A program made the translations under genes and the position numbers. DNA of 62,152 nt from a virus. Below, piece after piece: positions 49,218 to 56,762 of this stretch. Within the stretch, counting starts at the first letter, position 1, and each line of letters starts with the position of its first letter. The stretch lies in IMG/VR virus record IMGVR_UViG_3300014501_000005, positions 1-62,152 of that record, one strand, 5' to 3'. A model generated the notes under the pieces. It worked only from the letters and a program-made list of their open reading frames with translations, did no database searches and was not told where the DNA came from.

Positions 49218-49908
49218 GTGTATCCACAGTGTATTCATTCCAGAGCGGTTTGGCGATGTTAACTATAGCGATGGATGTTCAATCTGCCAAACCCTATTCC
49301 CCAAACTGGATTATCATTATGGTTTGGTAATCGATGTTACAGCCTCCCCGCGAACAATGATGGGAGCATATGAACTTTGGAAATCCAATAAGTCAACTTT
49401 CACATATGAGAAGCTATTCTTTGTTGTTAGAAGGTTTGTGCGGTTGATAGCTCGATCCAGATTGGGTTTGATTGGCGGTATTCCCAGTTGGGATGATCTT
49501 GTTGAAGATATAGCTTCTGATTGTCTTATCAAGATTAACAGCTATGATATCAATAAAAGCGCCTTTTCAACTTGGCTTAAAGAATGCACTAATCATGCGA
49601 TAACGAACTGGTTGGACCGTGAGGTAGGCTGGGATGAAGATTCTATTGATGATCCTGAACATCCAGTTGATGTGATTGATCGTCGATCCGGATTAGATGA
49701 GAAGATATTTTCAAGAGAAGTTCGCTCAAAGCTCGATGAAAATGAACTTAAACTCTTTGAAATGATGGCCGAGGATCGTAGTTGGCGTGAGATTGGGGAT
49801 GTACTTGAAGTAAGCCATGTGACGGCGTATAGACTTGGAATGGCGCTTAAAGCGAAGATATATGAAATGGGAGAGACCACTGGCCGATCCCTTAACCATC
49901 CCACTTAA
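49210..49908 (+). CDS. ECF-like RNA polymerase sigma factor
   Basis: 232 residues from ATG 49210 (the frame opens at 49192). N-terminal Cys/His part (CIHSVF ... DGCSICQTLF). Sigma region 2-like helices: WDDLVEDIASDCLIKINSYD, FSTWLKECTNHAITNWLDRE. Region 4-like HTH: LDENELKLFEMMAEDRSWRE, IGDVLEVSHVTAYRLGMALK. No region 1.1 or 3, as in ECF sigmas. Phages of the phiEco32 type use such a factor for middle/late transcription. Promoter-like elements B and C lie right after this gene and element A at the late block. Confidence 0.8.
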   Translation: MNKCIHSVFIPERFGDVNYSDGCSICQTLFPKLDYHYGLVIDVTASPRTMMGAYELWKSNKSTFTYEKLFFVVRRFVRLIARSRLGLIGGIPSWDDLVEDIASDCLIKINSYDINKSAFSTWLKECTNHAITNWLDREVGWDEDSIDDPEHPVDVIDRRSGLDEKIFSREVRSKLDENELKLFEMMAEDRSWREIGDVLEVSHVTAYRLGMALKAKIYEMGETTGRSLNHPT

Positions 49909-49935
49909 CCGTCCCTTTGGGGGACAAGTATAAGG

Positions 49936-49965
49936 GATATACACGGTAGAACGGGTTTTGTTACA
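49936..49965 (-). promoter_or_regulatory. Promoter-like element B (leftward)
   Basis: Minus strand: TGTAAC (49965-49960), 18 bases, TATATC (49941-49936), followed by CCTTATACTTG. Same boxes and spacer as A and C. Transcription would run antisense to the sigma factor gene and early block. The TATATC side also lies in a short GTATA/TATAC palindrome. Confidence 0.55.
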
Positions 49966-50048
49966 AAATAAATCTCCTTTAGATTGAACCACTTAGCAAA
50001 AGTGAAGGTCTGTTTTTGTATGTGGTTACAAACAAACGAGATAAAAAA

Positions 50049-50085
50049 TGTAACAAAACATCATTTCCTGTGTATATCTCTTATG
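50049..50085 (+). promoter_or_regulatory. Promoter-like element C (rightward, replication block)
   Basis: TGTAAC (50049-50054), 18 bases, TATATC (50073-50078), then TCTTATGGG with a likely start at the GGG near 50085. The structured leader begins exactly there. It drives the ATPase, ssDNA-binding and polymerase genes. Confidence 0.7.
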
Positions 50086-50206
50086 GGAAGGCGGAGAGCA
50101 ACGAGCGAGTTAGATTGAATGTAGCTCATAGAAGCGACCGGGCAGACCATCTATTAGGATGCCGCCCCCGGCAATCTCGTTTAGTATGGCGATGATCCGC
50201 CTTCCC
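50085..50206 (+). ncRNA. Structured leader RNA of the replication block
   Basis: GGGAAGGCGGA (50085-50095) pairs perfectly with TCCGCCTTCCC (50196-50206). Inside: AACGAG/CTCGTT, GGGC/GCCC with inner CATC/GATG. It starts at the predicted transcription start of element C. It could be a 5' stabiliser, riboswitch-like control or processed RNA. Confidence 0.65.
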
Positions 50207-50249
50207 AATAAGATAGGAGACTGCCATCCGCGCATATATTCCCGGCACT

Positions 50250-50393
50250 ATGAGTACAAAGTACTTAGAGGCTCTGAGACAGCACCAATCCACATTCTTG
50301 GACTCTATTACTGAAGCTCCAGAGGAAACAGCCTATAGAAAGCTGTGTTTTCAGAAATGGCTAGCTAGCACGTTTAAGAGAGAGGGGGAATAG
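50250..50393 (+). CDS. Small hypothetical protein (47 aa)
   Basis: MSTKYLEALRQHQSTFLDSI and a basic C-terminal helix; stop directly abuts the next ATG. First gene after promoter C. Unknown. Confidence 0.6.
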   Translation: MSTKYLEALRQHQSTFLDSITEAPEETAYRKLCFQKWLASTFKREGE

Positions 50394-51218
50394 ATGGCGC
50401 TTGTTGTTCAAAACTCTACAGTTCTTGTTGATCCAGCGAACCTAAAGCTTAAGATACTGTTGGTTGCAATGCCGGGGTTTGGCAAGACTTCCTTCATTGC
50501 TGATGCGCCTAACGTTGGACTTGGCGTTAGCGAGACTGGTCATGGGAAGGGACTGTTGGCTGTAGCTTCAAAGGGGATAGAGTTCTGTGAGATTAACAGC
50601 TTTGATGATTTTGCCGCATTTTGTAGCGGCGCTGTATTCAAAGATAAGGATACCCTTGGCTGTGATTCTCTTAGTGATATGGCTAAGAGCTTTATCAAAG
50701 ACAAGGCGTTGAGTATACCGAGAAGTAAGGGAGAGTCTCTCAAGAGAAACTTAGGCGTACCGGAGATGGACGATTATGGCGTCATGGCGGAACTTACTCG
50801 CAAGTATGCGAAGAAGCTTATTGACCAGCCTAAGCATGTGGTTGTCTCGGCTGGACTTAGGATTGATAAGCCTGACCCAGAGAATCTTCAAGCGGACACG
50901 TTGGTGGGACCCGACTTCCCAGGGCAGATGTTCTTGGGCAGTACGGCCATGTTTGATATTGTTTTGGTTGGTAGAACGCGCGGTATGTTACGTGACCCGA
51001 AAAACGCTTCAACCCGATATACCCAACGCTATTGGATGACGGAGGGAAGTGGTGGTTATCTTGCTAAAAATCGCCTCAGTGTTGATGCGAAGTTGGGTAG
51101 TTTTTTGCCTGCTGAACTTGTCTTTGATTTCGGGACAAACAGTGGGACGTTTGGTGATATTCTTAATCGCGCACAAGAAGCATATACGAAGTTTTTGGCA
51201 GCCAAGGTAGCTGTCTAA
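50394..51218 (+). CDS. AAA/RecA-like phage ATPase (AAA_24 type)
   Basis: 274 residues. Walker A in LLVAMPGFGKTSFIADAP; KGIEFCEINSFDDF; TLGCDSLSDMAKSF as the Walker B region; HVVVSAGLRIDKPD and GTSAMFDIVLVGRTRG-type sensor strand. The AAA_24 family is found with phage ssDNA-binding and recombination proteins, as here (next gene). Likely single-strand annealing/recombination or replication ATPase. Confidence 0.82.
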   Translation: MALVVQNSTVLVDPANLKLKILLVAMPGFGKTSFIADAPNVGLGVSETGHGKGLLAVASKGIEFCEINSFDDFAAFCSGAVFKDKDTLGCDSLSDMAKSFIKDKALSIPRSKGESLKRNLGVPEMDDYGVMAELTRKYAKKLIDQPKHVVVSAGLRIDKPDPENLQADTLVGPDFPGQMFLGSTAMFDIVLVGRTRGMLRDPKNASTRYTQRYWMTEGSGGYLAKNRLSVDAKLGSFLPAELVFDFGTNSGTFGDILNRAQEAYTKFLAAKVAV

Positions 51219-51221
51219 CAA

Positions 51222-51324
51222 GTTTGGGGAACGAAGCCGTGTAGTTAAATGCTAGCTCTGTCTTGACCCTGACAACTAGCTAGGTGGAGCTTCTGGATAG
51301 AAGCTACGGGCAGTTCCCCAAAGT
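51222..51324 (+). ncRNA. Structured non-coding element before the ssDNA-binding gene
   Basis: TTTGGGGAAC pairs perfectly with GTTCCCCAAA (about 51225 and 51313). Inside: GCTAG/CTAGC with inner TGTC/GACA, and AGCTTC/GAAGCT. Followed by 40 bases and GGAGGA before the next ATG. No family recognised. Confidence 0.6.
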
Positions 51325-51364
51325 AGTACCAGCGGGTCCAAACTAAAACGGAGGAATAACTGAA

Positions 51365-51829
51365 ATGGGTTTTAACGAGGTAATTTTAGCTGATATCCAA
51401 CTAGAAGAGAAGGGCGTATATGCCCCTATTCCAACTGGCACATACACGTTTCAACTCGATCCGGGCGCGAAGATTAGGACCAATGAGAAGTCCGGTATTG
51501 AGTCTTTGAACCTGAGTTTCACGATTGCGGAGGGGGAATTTGCGGGCCGTAAGGAGTGGGTTAGCTTCCCTGATCCGGCAACTATCACGCAAAAGGAAGG
51601 TAAGAATCAAGGTAAGCCCATGACTTGGAGTAAGCAGGCTCAGAAGAAGCTCTCAGTGAGCCTAGGTCATGATGCGAATCCCGGTGAGACATCTGTTGAT
51701 TACTTTAATCGTGTTGCGCTGACTGGCAATGCGCGGGTAACCGGCGTGATTCAAGCTGATCCTTATGTCAAGGACGGTCAGCAACCTGGAACTCGTTTGT
51801 CGCTGTTCGACTTCGGACCGGCGGCTTAA
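51365..51829 (+). CDS. ssDNA-binding protein, DUF669-like
   Basis: 154 residues. N-terminal [20 protein letters not shown], central [20 protein letters not shown], and a C-terminal [20 protein letters not shown] strand. This OB-like pattern is typical of phage DUF669/SSB-like proteins next to AAA_24 ATPases. Stop fused to the next start (TAATG). Confidence 0.75.
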   Translation: MGFNEVILADIQLEEKGVYAPIPTGTYTFQLDPGAKIRTNEKSGIESLNLSFTIAEGEFAGRKEWVSFPDPATITQKEGKNQGKPMTWSKQAQKKLSVSLGHDANPGETSVDYFNRVALTGNARVTGVIQADPYVKDGQQPGTRLSLFDFGPAA

Positions 51830-51954
51830 TGAGTCCACTGAAGAAAGGATCGTCTAAGAAGACGATCAGCAAGAATATAGCTACGGAGATGCATGCTGGC
51901 AAACCTCAGAAACAAGCAATTGCCATCGCTTATTCGGTAGCTAAAAAGAAGTAG
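51829..51954 (+). CDS. Small conserved basic protein (41 aa)
   Basis: [20 protein letters not shown] then [20 protein letters not shown]. This small basic protein is common in phages of many hosts; function unknown. TAATG joint. Confidence 0.75.
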   Translation: MSPLKKGSSKKTISKNIATEMHAGKPQKQAIAIAYSVAKKK

Positions 51955-51964
51955 CTTATAAGGA

Positions 51965-51998
51965 TGGGGGAGTGGGCCGGGCTTGTCTCGCACTCCCC
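51965..51998 (+). terminator. Hairpin, possible terminator or leader
   Basis: GGGGAGTG/CACTCCCC 8-bp stem followed by TATAATTT. The tail is only partly U-rich, so termination may be incomplete; the next gene's GGAGGA follows within 20 bases. Confidence 0.5.
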
Positions 51999-52019
51999 TA
52001 TAATTTCGTCTGGAGGATT

Positions 52020-52136
52020 ATGTTAAAATATAAAATATTGATTCCAACATTGCGGCCTAAAGAGGCACCGCCGCTTACAAAACAACAAGTTCGGGCAATA
52101 TTGAAAAGCGTATTGAGGGAGAGTTATGAGCGTTAA
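52020..52136 (+). CDS. Small basic protein (38 aa)
   Basis: MLKYKILIPTLRPKEAPPLT and a basic helix (QQVRAILKSVLRESYER). GGAGGA before ATG. Overlaps the next gene by 11 bases. Unknown. Confidence 0.5.
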   Translation: MLKYKILIPTLRPKEAPPLTKQQVRAILKSVLRESYER

Positions 52137-52260
52137 GTTAACTTGTCCGAAGCATCCACGATACAACGCAAAGATCAGCCCCAGAGCTAATTGCGATGAG
52201 TGTTTAGCTATCTATACCATGGCCCTCAACGCAGCGGCTTTGAGGATTAAGGTGAGCTGA
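52126..52260 (+). CDS. Small zinc-ribbon protein (44 aa)
   Basis: MSVKLTCPKHPRYNAKISPR then NCDECLAIYT: C..H ... C..C site, a common phage mini-ribbon. Unknown. Confidence 0.65.
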   Translation: MSVKLTCPKHPRYNAKISPRANCDECLAIYTMALNAAALRIKVS

Positions 52261-52391
52261 TGTTTGATAGATTGCTATTTAGCATCTACGAGTATGTTGT
52301 CTGGAAAAAGCGGATGCTGGATTTTTGGTTCGATAACTCGATCCGATCAAGATACTATAGACAATACTATAAGGTGATGAAAAATGTTTGA
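52260..52391 (+). CDS. Small basic aromatic protein (43 aa)
   Basis: MFDRLLFSIYEYVVWKKRML and RSRYYRQYYK. TGATG joint upstream, 8-base overlap downstream. Unknown. Confidence 0.5.
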   Translation: MFDRLLFSIYEYVVWKKRMLDFWFDNSIRSRYYRQYYKVMKNV

Positions 52392-52596
52392 CTATCACAG
52401 TTGTGGAAAGCACCTTGGCGTTGTTTGGTATGAGAATGTGATGTGTCCTGATTGCCTGTTAGAGCACGCACAGAACCTTGTCATAGCGTACCAAGAGGGG
52501 CTAAAAGATGGCCATTGGGAAGAGATACAGTTTCAGCAACGGAAGCTAAACCCCGGCAAGCCCTTGACTGAACATCAAATAAATTCTTTAGAATGA
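52384..52596 (+). CDS. Zinc-binding small protein (70 aa)
   Basis: MFDYHSCGKHLGVVWYENVM then CPDCLLEHAQ: H/C/C..C metal site. Overlaps the HNH-like gene start (ATGA). Unknown. Confidence 0.6.
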   Translation: MFDYHSCGKHLGVVWYENVMCPDCLLEHAQNLVIAYQEGLKDGHWEEIQFQQRKLNPGKPLTEHQINSLE

Positions 52597-53090
52597 AGAA
52601 CCTAATAGGACGGGTTTTTACTAGACTTACGGTAGTGGCACGGACTGAAACCAATAAACACGGTCAGTCTATGTGGCTGTGTTCCTGCACATGCGGCAAT
52701 ACCAAAATCATTAGCGGCGGAAACTTAAGTAGTAGGCATACAAGAAGTTGCGGTTGCCTTTTATTAGAGAATAAAGGTAGCAAGCCAAAACACGGACACT
52801 CATCGAAAACGTATATTTCTCCTACTTACTATTCATGGACGAGTATGTTGAATCGTTGTACAAATCCAAATGGGGTAGATTGGGAGCACTATGGAGGAGC
52901 CAATCCTCCCGTTTTGGTATATGAACCATGGTATGATTTCATAAACTTTTTAGCTGCCATGGGTGAACGTCCGCCAAAGACGACAATCGGTAGATTTGCA
53001 GATACAGGGAATTACGAGCCAGGAAACGTTGCGTGGCAGACATGGAAAGAACAACGAGAAGCCCAGAAACTAAAGCGACTAGCGAAATGA
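52593..53090 (+). CDS. Zinc-ribbon AP2/HNH-like homing protein
   Basis: 165 residues. LIGRVFTRLTVVARTETN, then MWLCSCTCGNTK and RHTRSCGCLL, the same ribbon as the minus-strand protein at 31299. The second half (SPTYYSWTSMLNRCTNPNGV, then RFADTGNYEPGNVAWQT) matches the phage AP2-like/HNH-associated family. ATGA overlaps at both ends place it cleanly inside the operon. Probable free-standing homing endonuclease. Confidence 0.8.
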   Translation: MKNLIGRVFTRLTVVARTETNKHGQSMWLCSCTCGNTKIISGGNLSSRHTRSCGCLLLENKGSKPKHGHSSKTYISPTYYSWTSMLNRCTNPNGVDWEHYGGANPPVLVYEPWYDFINFLAAMGERPPKTTIGRFADTGNYEPGNVAWQTWKEQREAQKLKRLAK

Positions 53091-53257
53091 AACAGACTCT
53101 CTACGATCCACCGTCTGGTTGGCAATATGGATTCCCAAAGCCCTATGAACCATTAGATGGCGAGTCCATCCAAGACACTTTGATTCGGGATGGATATCCT
53201 GAAACGCTAGCTAAAGAATTAAGCAAGTGGACACGATTTATCGGTCCAGCCATCTAG
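53087..53257 (+). CDS. Small hypothetical protein (56 aa)
   Basis: MKQTLYDPPSGWQYGFPKPY and DTLIRDGYPETLAKELSKWT. Ends 9 bases before the polymerase start. Unknown. Confidence 0.65.
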   Translation: MKQTLYDPPSGWQYGFPKPYEPLDGESIQDTLIRDGYPETLAKELSKWTRFIGPAI

Positions 53258-53266
53258 GAGACTCCC

Positions 53267-55690
53267 CTGAAAGTCATCGAATGCGATGCTTGTTCTGGAT
53301 GCCGGATGCGGGAGCTTTATCCGGATAACACTTTTATTCCACCTGCAAAGGGTCCCTCATTACGTTTGATTGTCGGGGAGGCCCCAGGTGAAGATGAAGC
53401 TCGCGAAGGTAAACCCTTCGTCGGTTCAAGTGGGAGGGTTCTTGATTCACTATTCCGGAAAGCGGGAGTTCAACGTGACCAACTTACTGTTACAAACACT
53501 CTTAGCTGCCGTCCTCCTAACAATATATACCCGACAGATGAAAAGGCCCGTGCGTATTGTACTGCCAGTGAAGGACAAGCTATACAGAAGCACTGCTATA
53601 AGAATCATGTTCTACCGCTCCTTGCTTCCAGACCTTGGGAACGAATTGATGCGATAGGAGCGCATGCTCTTGAGGTATTGACGGACAAATCGGGGATTAT
53701 GAAGTGGCGCGGATGCCCCTTACCATTGAAAGATGAAGATCGTCCACGTGTAATGCCAACACTCCATCCGTCATACCTCATGCGCGACCAAAGCATGATC
53801 CCGGCAGTCATCAGTGACTTGCAAAAGGGCATCCAAGTTCCACCTCAGCATTATAATCTTCAACCAACTCTTGAGGAGCTAGAAGCTTTTGATCCAACGT
53901 TCTTGTGCATGGATATCGAAACGAATCGATTTACCAACCAGATTACTATGGTCGGTATTGCTAATCGGCCCTACCACGTCTTGGTGGTCCCATTTCGTGG
54001 TGCTTATATCGGGCAACTCAAGCGGATATTTAGTGGTGCCAAAGAAATCGTTGGTCAAAATCTCATTCAGTTTGATCTCAGAGTTCTCGAAGAAAACTCG
54101 ATCATCATAAATAAGGATGTACAGATATGGGATATAATGCTTATCCACCATTTACTGCATCCAGACGAGGCCCATGACCTTGAATACATTGCTTCAATCT
54201 ATACGCAGATGGTTGCTTGGAAGCATCTTAAACATCAGGATATGGCATGGTACAATGCCTGCGATGTGGACGCCACCATTCAAATCTTCCGAGCGATGCT
54301 ACCTGTCCTTCGGCAACAAAAGCTTTTGGATTTGTATAAGCTCGTACAGGTCCCTTTAGCGAAAATATGCGCTCTTATGGCCGACACGGGCCTGAAGGTT
54401 GATCCCAACCGCATCCACCTCGCACGTAAACAGTTCGAGGGAGAGTTAACAGAGTTAGAGGCAACACTTCCGAAGGAGTTGAGACCGTATGATAAAGTTA
54501 TCCGTGTCCGAGAGAAGGCACCTGAAGGCACTTTGGGAAAAGCTGGAAAGCCAATCAAGTTCATTCATGTACCCGGCATCGAACGAGTCGTTCCTTGGGA
54601 TTCCCCTAAGCAAGTTGAACGATACCTTTACGAGACTCTTGGGCTCACAAAACAGCTTCATGCCAAAACGAAGAAAATCACGAGCGACAAAACCGCGTTA
54701 GAGAAACTTTATCGTCAAACAAAGAATCCAGCTATCGACGCTATTAGGAGGGTCAGACAACTTGGAGAACTTATTGGAACTTTTCTCAAGGATGAAACTG
54801 AAGACAAACAGGTTGCTGTGGGACGAATACATTCTAACTTCTTGGTACATGGCACGAACACCGGAAGACTGTCTAGCAGTGGCCCCAATCTACAAAACAT
54901 CCCTCCGAAAGCACGTTATATATACGTCCCATCCCATTCTGACTGGTGTTTTGTGGAAGCTGATTTTAGTTCTTTGGAAAATCGCCTTGCTATGTGGTAT
55001 GCAAATGACACTGAAAGAATGGAGCGACTCTCCGATCCCAACTTCGACGAGCACAGATGGTTTACTGCTCAAGTTTACAACATCCCGGAATCAGAAGTAA
55101 CAAGCGAACTCCGAAAGAAAGGCAAGATCGCAAACCATGGATGCGATGGAGGGTTAGGTCCACGTAAGCTAGCAACCACCCATTCCATCCCAGAAAAGGA
55201 AGCCCGTGAACTTATCCTCAAGTGGAGGCAGATCAATCACAAAAGCGCGAAGTGGCAAGAGGAAATTGGCAATCAAGCGCAGAACAAAGGCATTCTTACC
55301 AACGCCTTTGGCCGTAAACGTTGGTTCTGGTCGCACTCAGCGTATACTGAAGGCATTAGGTTCCTTCCTCAATCAACTGGAGCAGACATATGTTTCCGGG
55401 CAATGGTAGGTTTGTTTTATGAACGGATAGGTTGGCCGCTTGAATTAGCATTACAAGCATCACCAATATGTAAACCAATCCCGCGACCGGCTAGATTAGT
55501 ATTGCAAGTGCATGATAGCATTCTTATTGAATGTCCTCAAGCACAAGTCCCCGAAGTGGCAACCTGCCTTAAAACTGTAATGGAACAACCATGGGCCGAG
55601 TTAGCTGGGTTCTCAATTCCTGCTGAGGTTAAAGTAGGCGAACCATCCGCGAGCTGGGCCGAACTTCAATCCTACAAAGAGGGAAAATGA
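53267..55690 (+). CDS. Fusion of family 4 uracil-DNA glycosylase-like domain, 3'-5' exonuclease and family A DNA polymerase
   Basis: 807 residues if started at CTG 53267 (GGAG 6 bases upstream; a stop at 53255 in frame leaves no ATG/GTG/TTG before 53306). The extra 13 residues supply CDACSGC, the first Fe-S Cys pair of family 4 UDGs. The second pair is in SCRPPNN ... KARAYC, and IVGEAPGEDEAREGKPFVGS is the active site. Then the exonuclease: FLCMDIETNRF (DxE), VGQNLIQFDLR, YNACDVDATI. Polymerase: motif A DFSSLENRLAM, O-helix RKKGKIANHGCDGGLG, motif C LQVHDSILIE. SPO1-type phage polymerases share this fusion. ATG 53306 would lose the Fe-S pair. Confidence 0.93.
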   Translation: MKVIECDACSGCRMRELYPDNTFIPPAKGPSLRLIVGEAPGEDEAREGKPFVGSSGRVLDSLFRKAGVQRDQLTVTNTLSCRPPNNIYPTDEKARAYCTASEGQAIQKHCYKNHVLPLLASRPWERIDAIGAHALEVLTDKSGIMKWRGCPLPLKDEDRPRVMPTLHPSYLMRDQSMIPAVISDLQKGIQVPPQHYNLQPTLEELEAFDPTFLCMDIETNRFTNQITMVGIANRPYHVLVVPFRGAYIGQLKRIFSGAKEIVGQNLIQFDLRVLEENSIIINKDVQIWDIMLIHHLLHPDEAHDLEYIASIYTQMVAWKHLKHQDMAWYNACDVDATIQIFRAMLPVLRQQKLLDLYKLVQVPLAKICALMADTGLKVDPNRIHLARKQFEGELTELEATLPKELRPYDKVIRVREKAPEGTLGKAGKPIKFIHVPGIERVVPWDSPKQVERYLYETLGLTKQLHAKTKKITSDKTALEKLYRQTKNPAIDAIRRVRQLGELIGTFLKDETEDKQVAVGRIHSNFLVHGTNTGRLSSSGPNLQNIPPKARYIYVPSHSDWCFVEADFSSLENRLAMWYANDTERMERLSDPNFDEHRWFTAQVYNIPESEVTSELRKKGKIANHGCDGGLGPRKLATTHSIPEKEARELILKWRQINHKSAKWQEEIGNQAQNKGILTNAFGRKRWFWSHSAYTEGIRFLPQSTGADICFRAMVGLFYERIGWPLELALQASPICKPIPRPARLVLQVHDSILIECPQAQVPEVATCLKTVMEQPWAELAGFSIPAEVKVGEPSASWAELQSYKEGK
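53339..53354 (-). repeat. Dispersed bipartite repeat, copy 18
   Basis: Reverse orientation, 5-base spacer, in the polymerase gene between the Fe-S loop and the glycosylase motif (PPAKGPS). Confidence 0.9.
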
Positions 55691-56004
55691 AACTTCACGA
55701 TATAATATGCATCAAAACCACCGGCGAAAAGGTCTTCCTTCTCGCTGAGACTGAACGCAAGACTTGGAAGGTTCGTCGGCCAGTCATTGCTGAGAACGGT
55801 TCTATCGGCCATGAGGTTGAAGAGTTCTTTGAGGCTGAGCTGGAATCAGTCGAAGACTTCACAAAGCGATTGGTATCTGAAATGATCCTCAAAGCTAATT
55901 CTCAACGTAAGTTACTCTCAGTTGAGCGAGCGATTGTCGAGGAAGTCGAGAACGAAGCCGCAATTGCGGATGACCAAGCGGATGGAATTAAGTCGGTCAA
56001 CTAA
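55687..56004 (+). CDS. Hypothetical protein
   Basis: 105 residues. MKLHDIICIKTTGEKVFLLA, then acidic helices (EVEEFFEAELESVEDFTKRL). ATGA with the polymerase stop. Beta barrel-like N-terminus plus acidic tail; unknown. Confidence 0.6.
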   Translation: MKLHDIICIKTTGEKVFLLAETERKTWKVRRPVIAENGSIGHEVEEFFEAELESVEDFTKRLVSEMILKANSQRKLLSVERAIVEEVENEAAIADDQADGIKSVN

Positions 56005-56016
56005 AAAGGAGCAAGT

Positions 56017-56760
56017 GTGGCTAGCACGCTCGAACATTTGCTTGCTTCCCCAATTCCGCCTACCAAGTATCATGCTTATCCAGTGATTCCAGTTAAAGGA
56101 ATAGTTATCATTGGAGCACAATCCAAATCCTATAAGTCGTTTCTTGCTATGAACATAGCATACGATCTTGCGGATGGTAAGTCAGTACTTGGTGCGTGGG
56201 CAGTAGAGAAGCCAAAATCAGTTCTGATGATCGAACAAGAGCTAGGGGAATATAGGCTTCGGGATCGGCTGGCGGGGATTCATGGATATAGAGCAAGCGC
56301 AATAGCGGCCATGAACTTCTTCTATGCAAGCAAAGACCTTATTTGTAAGTTTGATAACCCTCCCGGTCTTCAACGCATAGAAGAACATATCCAAAGTTGT
56401 AAGCCTGATGTTGTGATTTACGATCCGCTGGTTTGGTTCCACAGCAAAGACGAGAACGATAACTCACAGATGCAACGGGTTATGGAGAAGATCATTGGAC
56501 TACAAGAACAATACGGACATTCAAGTATCATCGTGCATCATATGTCAAAGCCAGGAGAAACTAGAGCCGGTGATGATGCCAATTCTTTGCGAGGAGCATC
56601 GTCCGTATTTGGAGCTGTTGATTCAGTCATTACGATACAGAAACCCGTTCCAGCCGACGAAACAATCATAAGGCTTAAGTTTGTTCTTCGTAACACAGAA
56701 AATCCTCCGCCTATGACGCTTCAGCTAGACAGTAAAACCCTGACCTTTAATCGGAGATAA
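56017..56760 (+). CDS. RepA/AAA_25-like replicative ATPase
   Basis: 247 residues, GTG start after AAGGAG. GIVIIGAQSKSYKSFLAMNI is the Walker A region; PKSVLMIEQELGEYRLRDRL; PDVVIYDPLVWFHS is Walker B; SSIIVHHMSKPG is the sensor; NSLRGASSVFGAVDSVITIQ follows. RecA-fold hexameric helicase-like ATPase of the RepA type, likely helicase or loader for the polymerase. Confidence 0.85.
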   Translation: MASTLEHLLASPIPPTKYHAYPVIPVKGIVIIGAQSKSYKSFLAMNIAYDLADGKSVLGAWAVEKPKSVLMIEQELGEYRLRDRLAGIHGYRASAIAAMNFFYASKDLICKFDNPPGLQRIEEHIQSCKPDVVIYDPLVWFHSKDENDNSQMQRVMEKIIGLQEQYGHSSIIVHHMSKPGETRAGDDANSLRGASSVFGAVDSVITIQKPVPADETIIRLKFVLRNTENPPPMTLQLDSKTLTFNRR

Positions 56761-56762
56761 AA

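Larger units (their letters stand above)
49909..50249. other. Regulatory intergenic region (341 bp)
   Basis: No gene. It contains a GTCCC/GGGAC hairpin (49911-49925) after the sigma gene, promoter-like elements B (leftward) and C (rightward) placed back to back, and a 122-nt structured leader (50085-50206). Confidence 0.8.

Noticed and set aside
51829-51850. TCCACTGAAGAAAGGATC as a 21st repeat copy
   Set aside because: Both half-sites are degraded (no CCACCT, no GGGTC); treated as coincidence.
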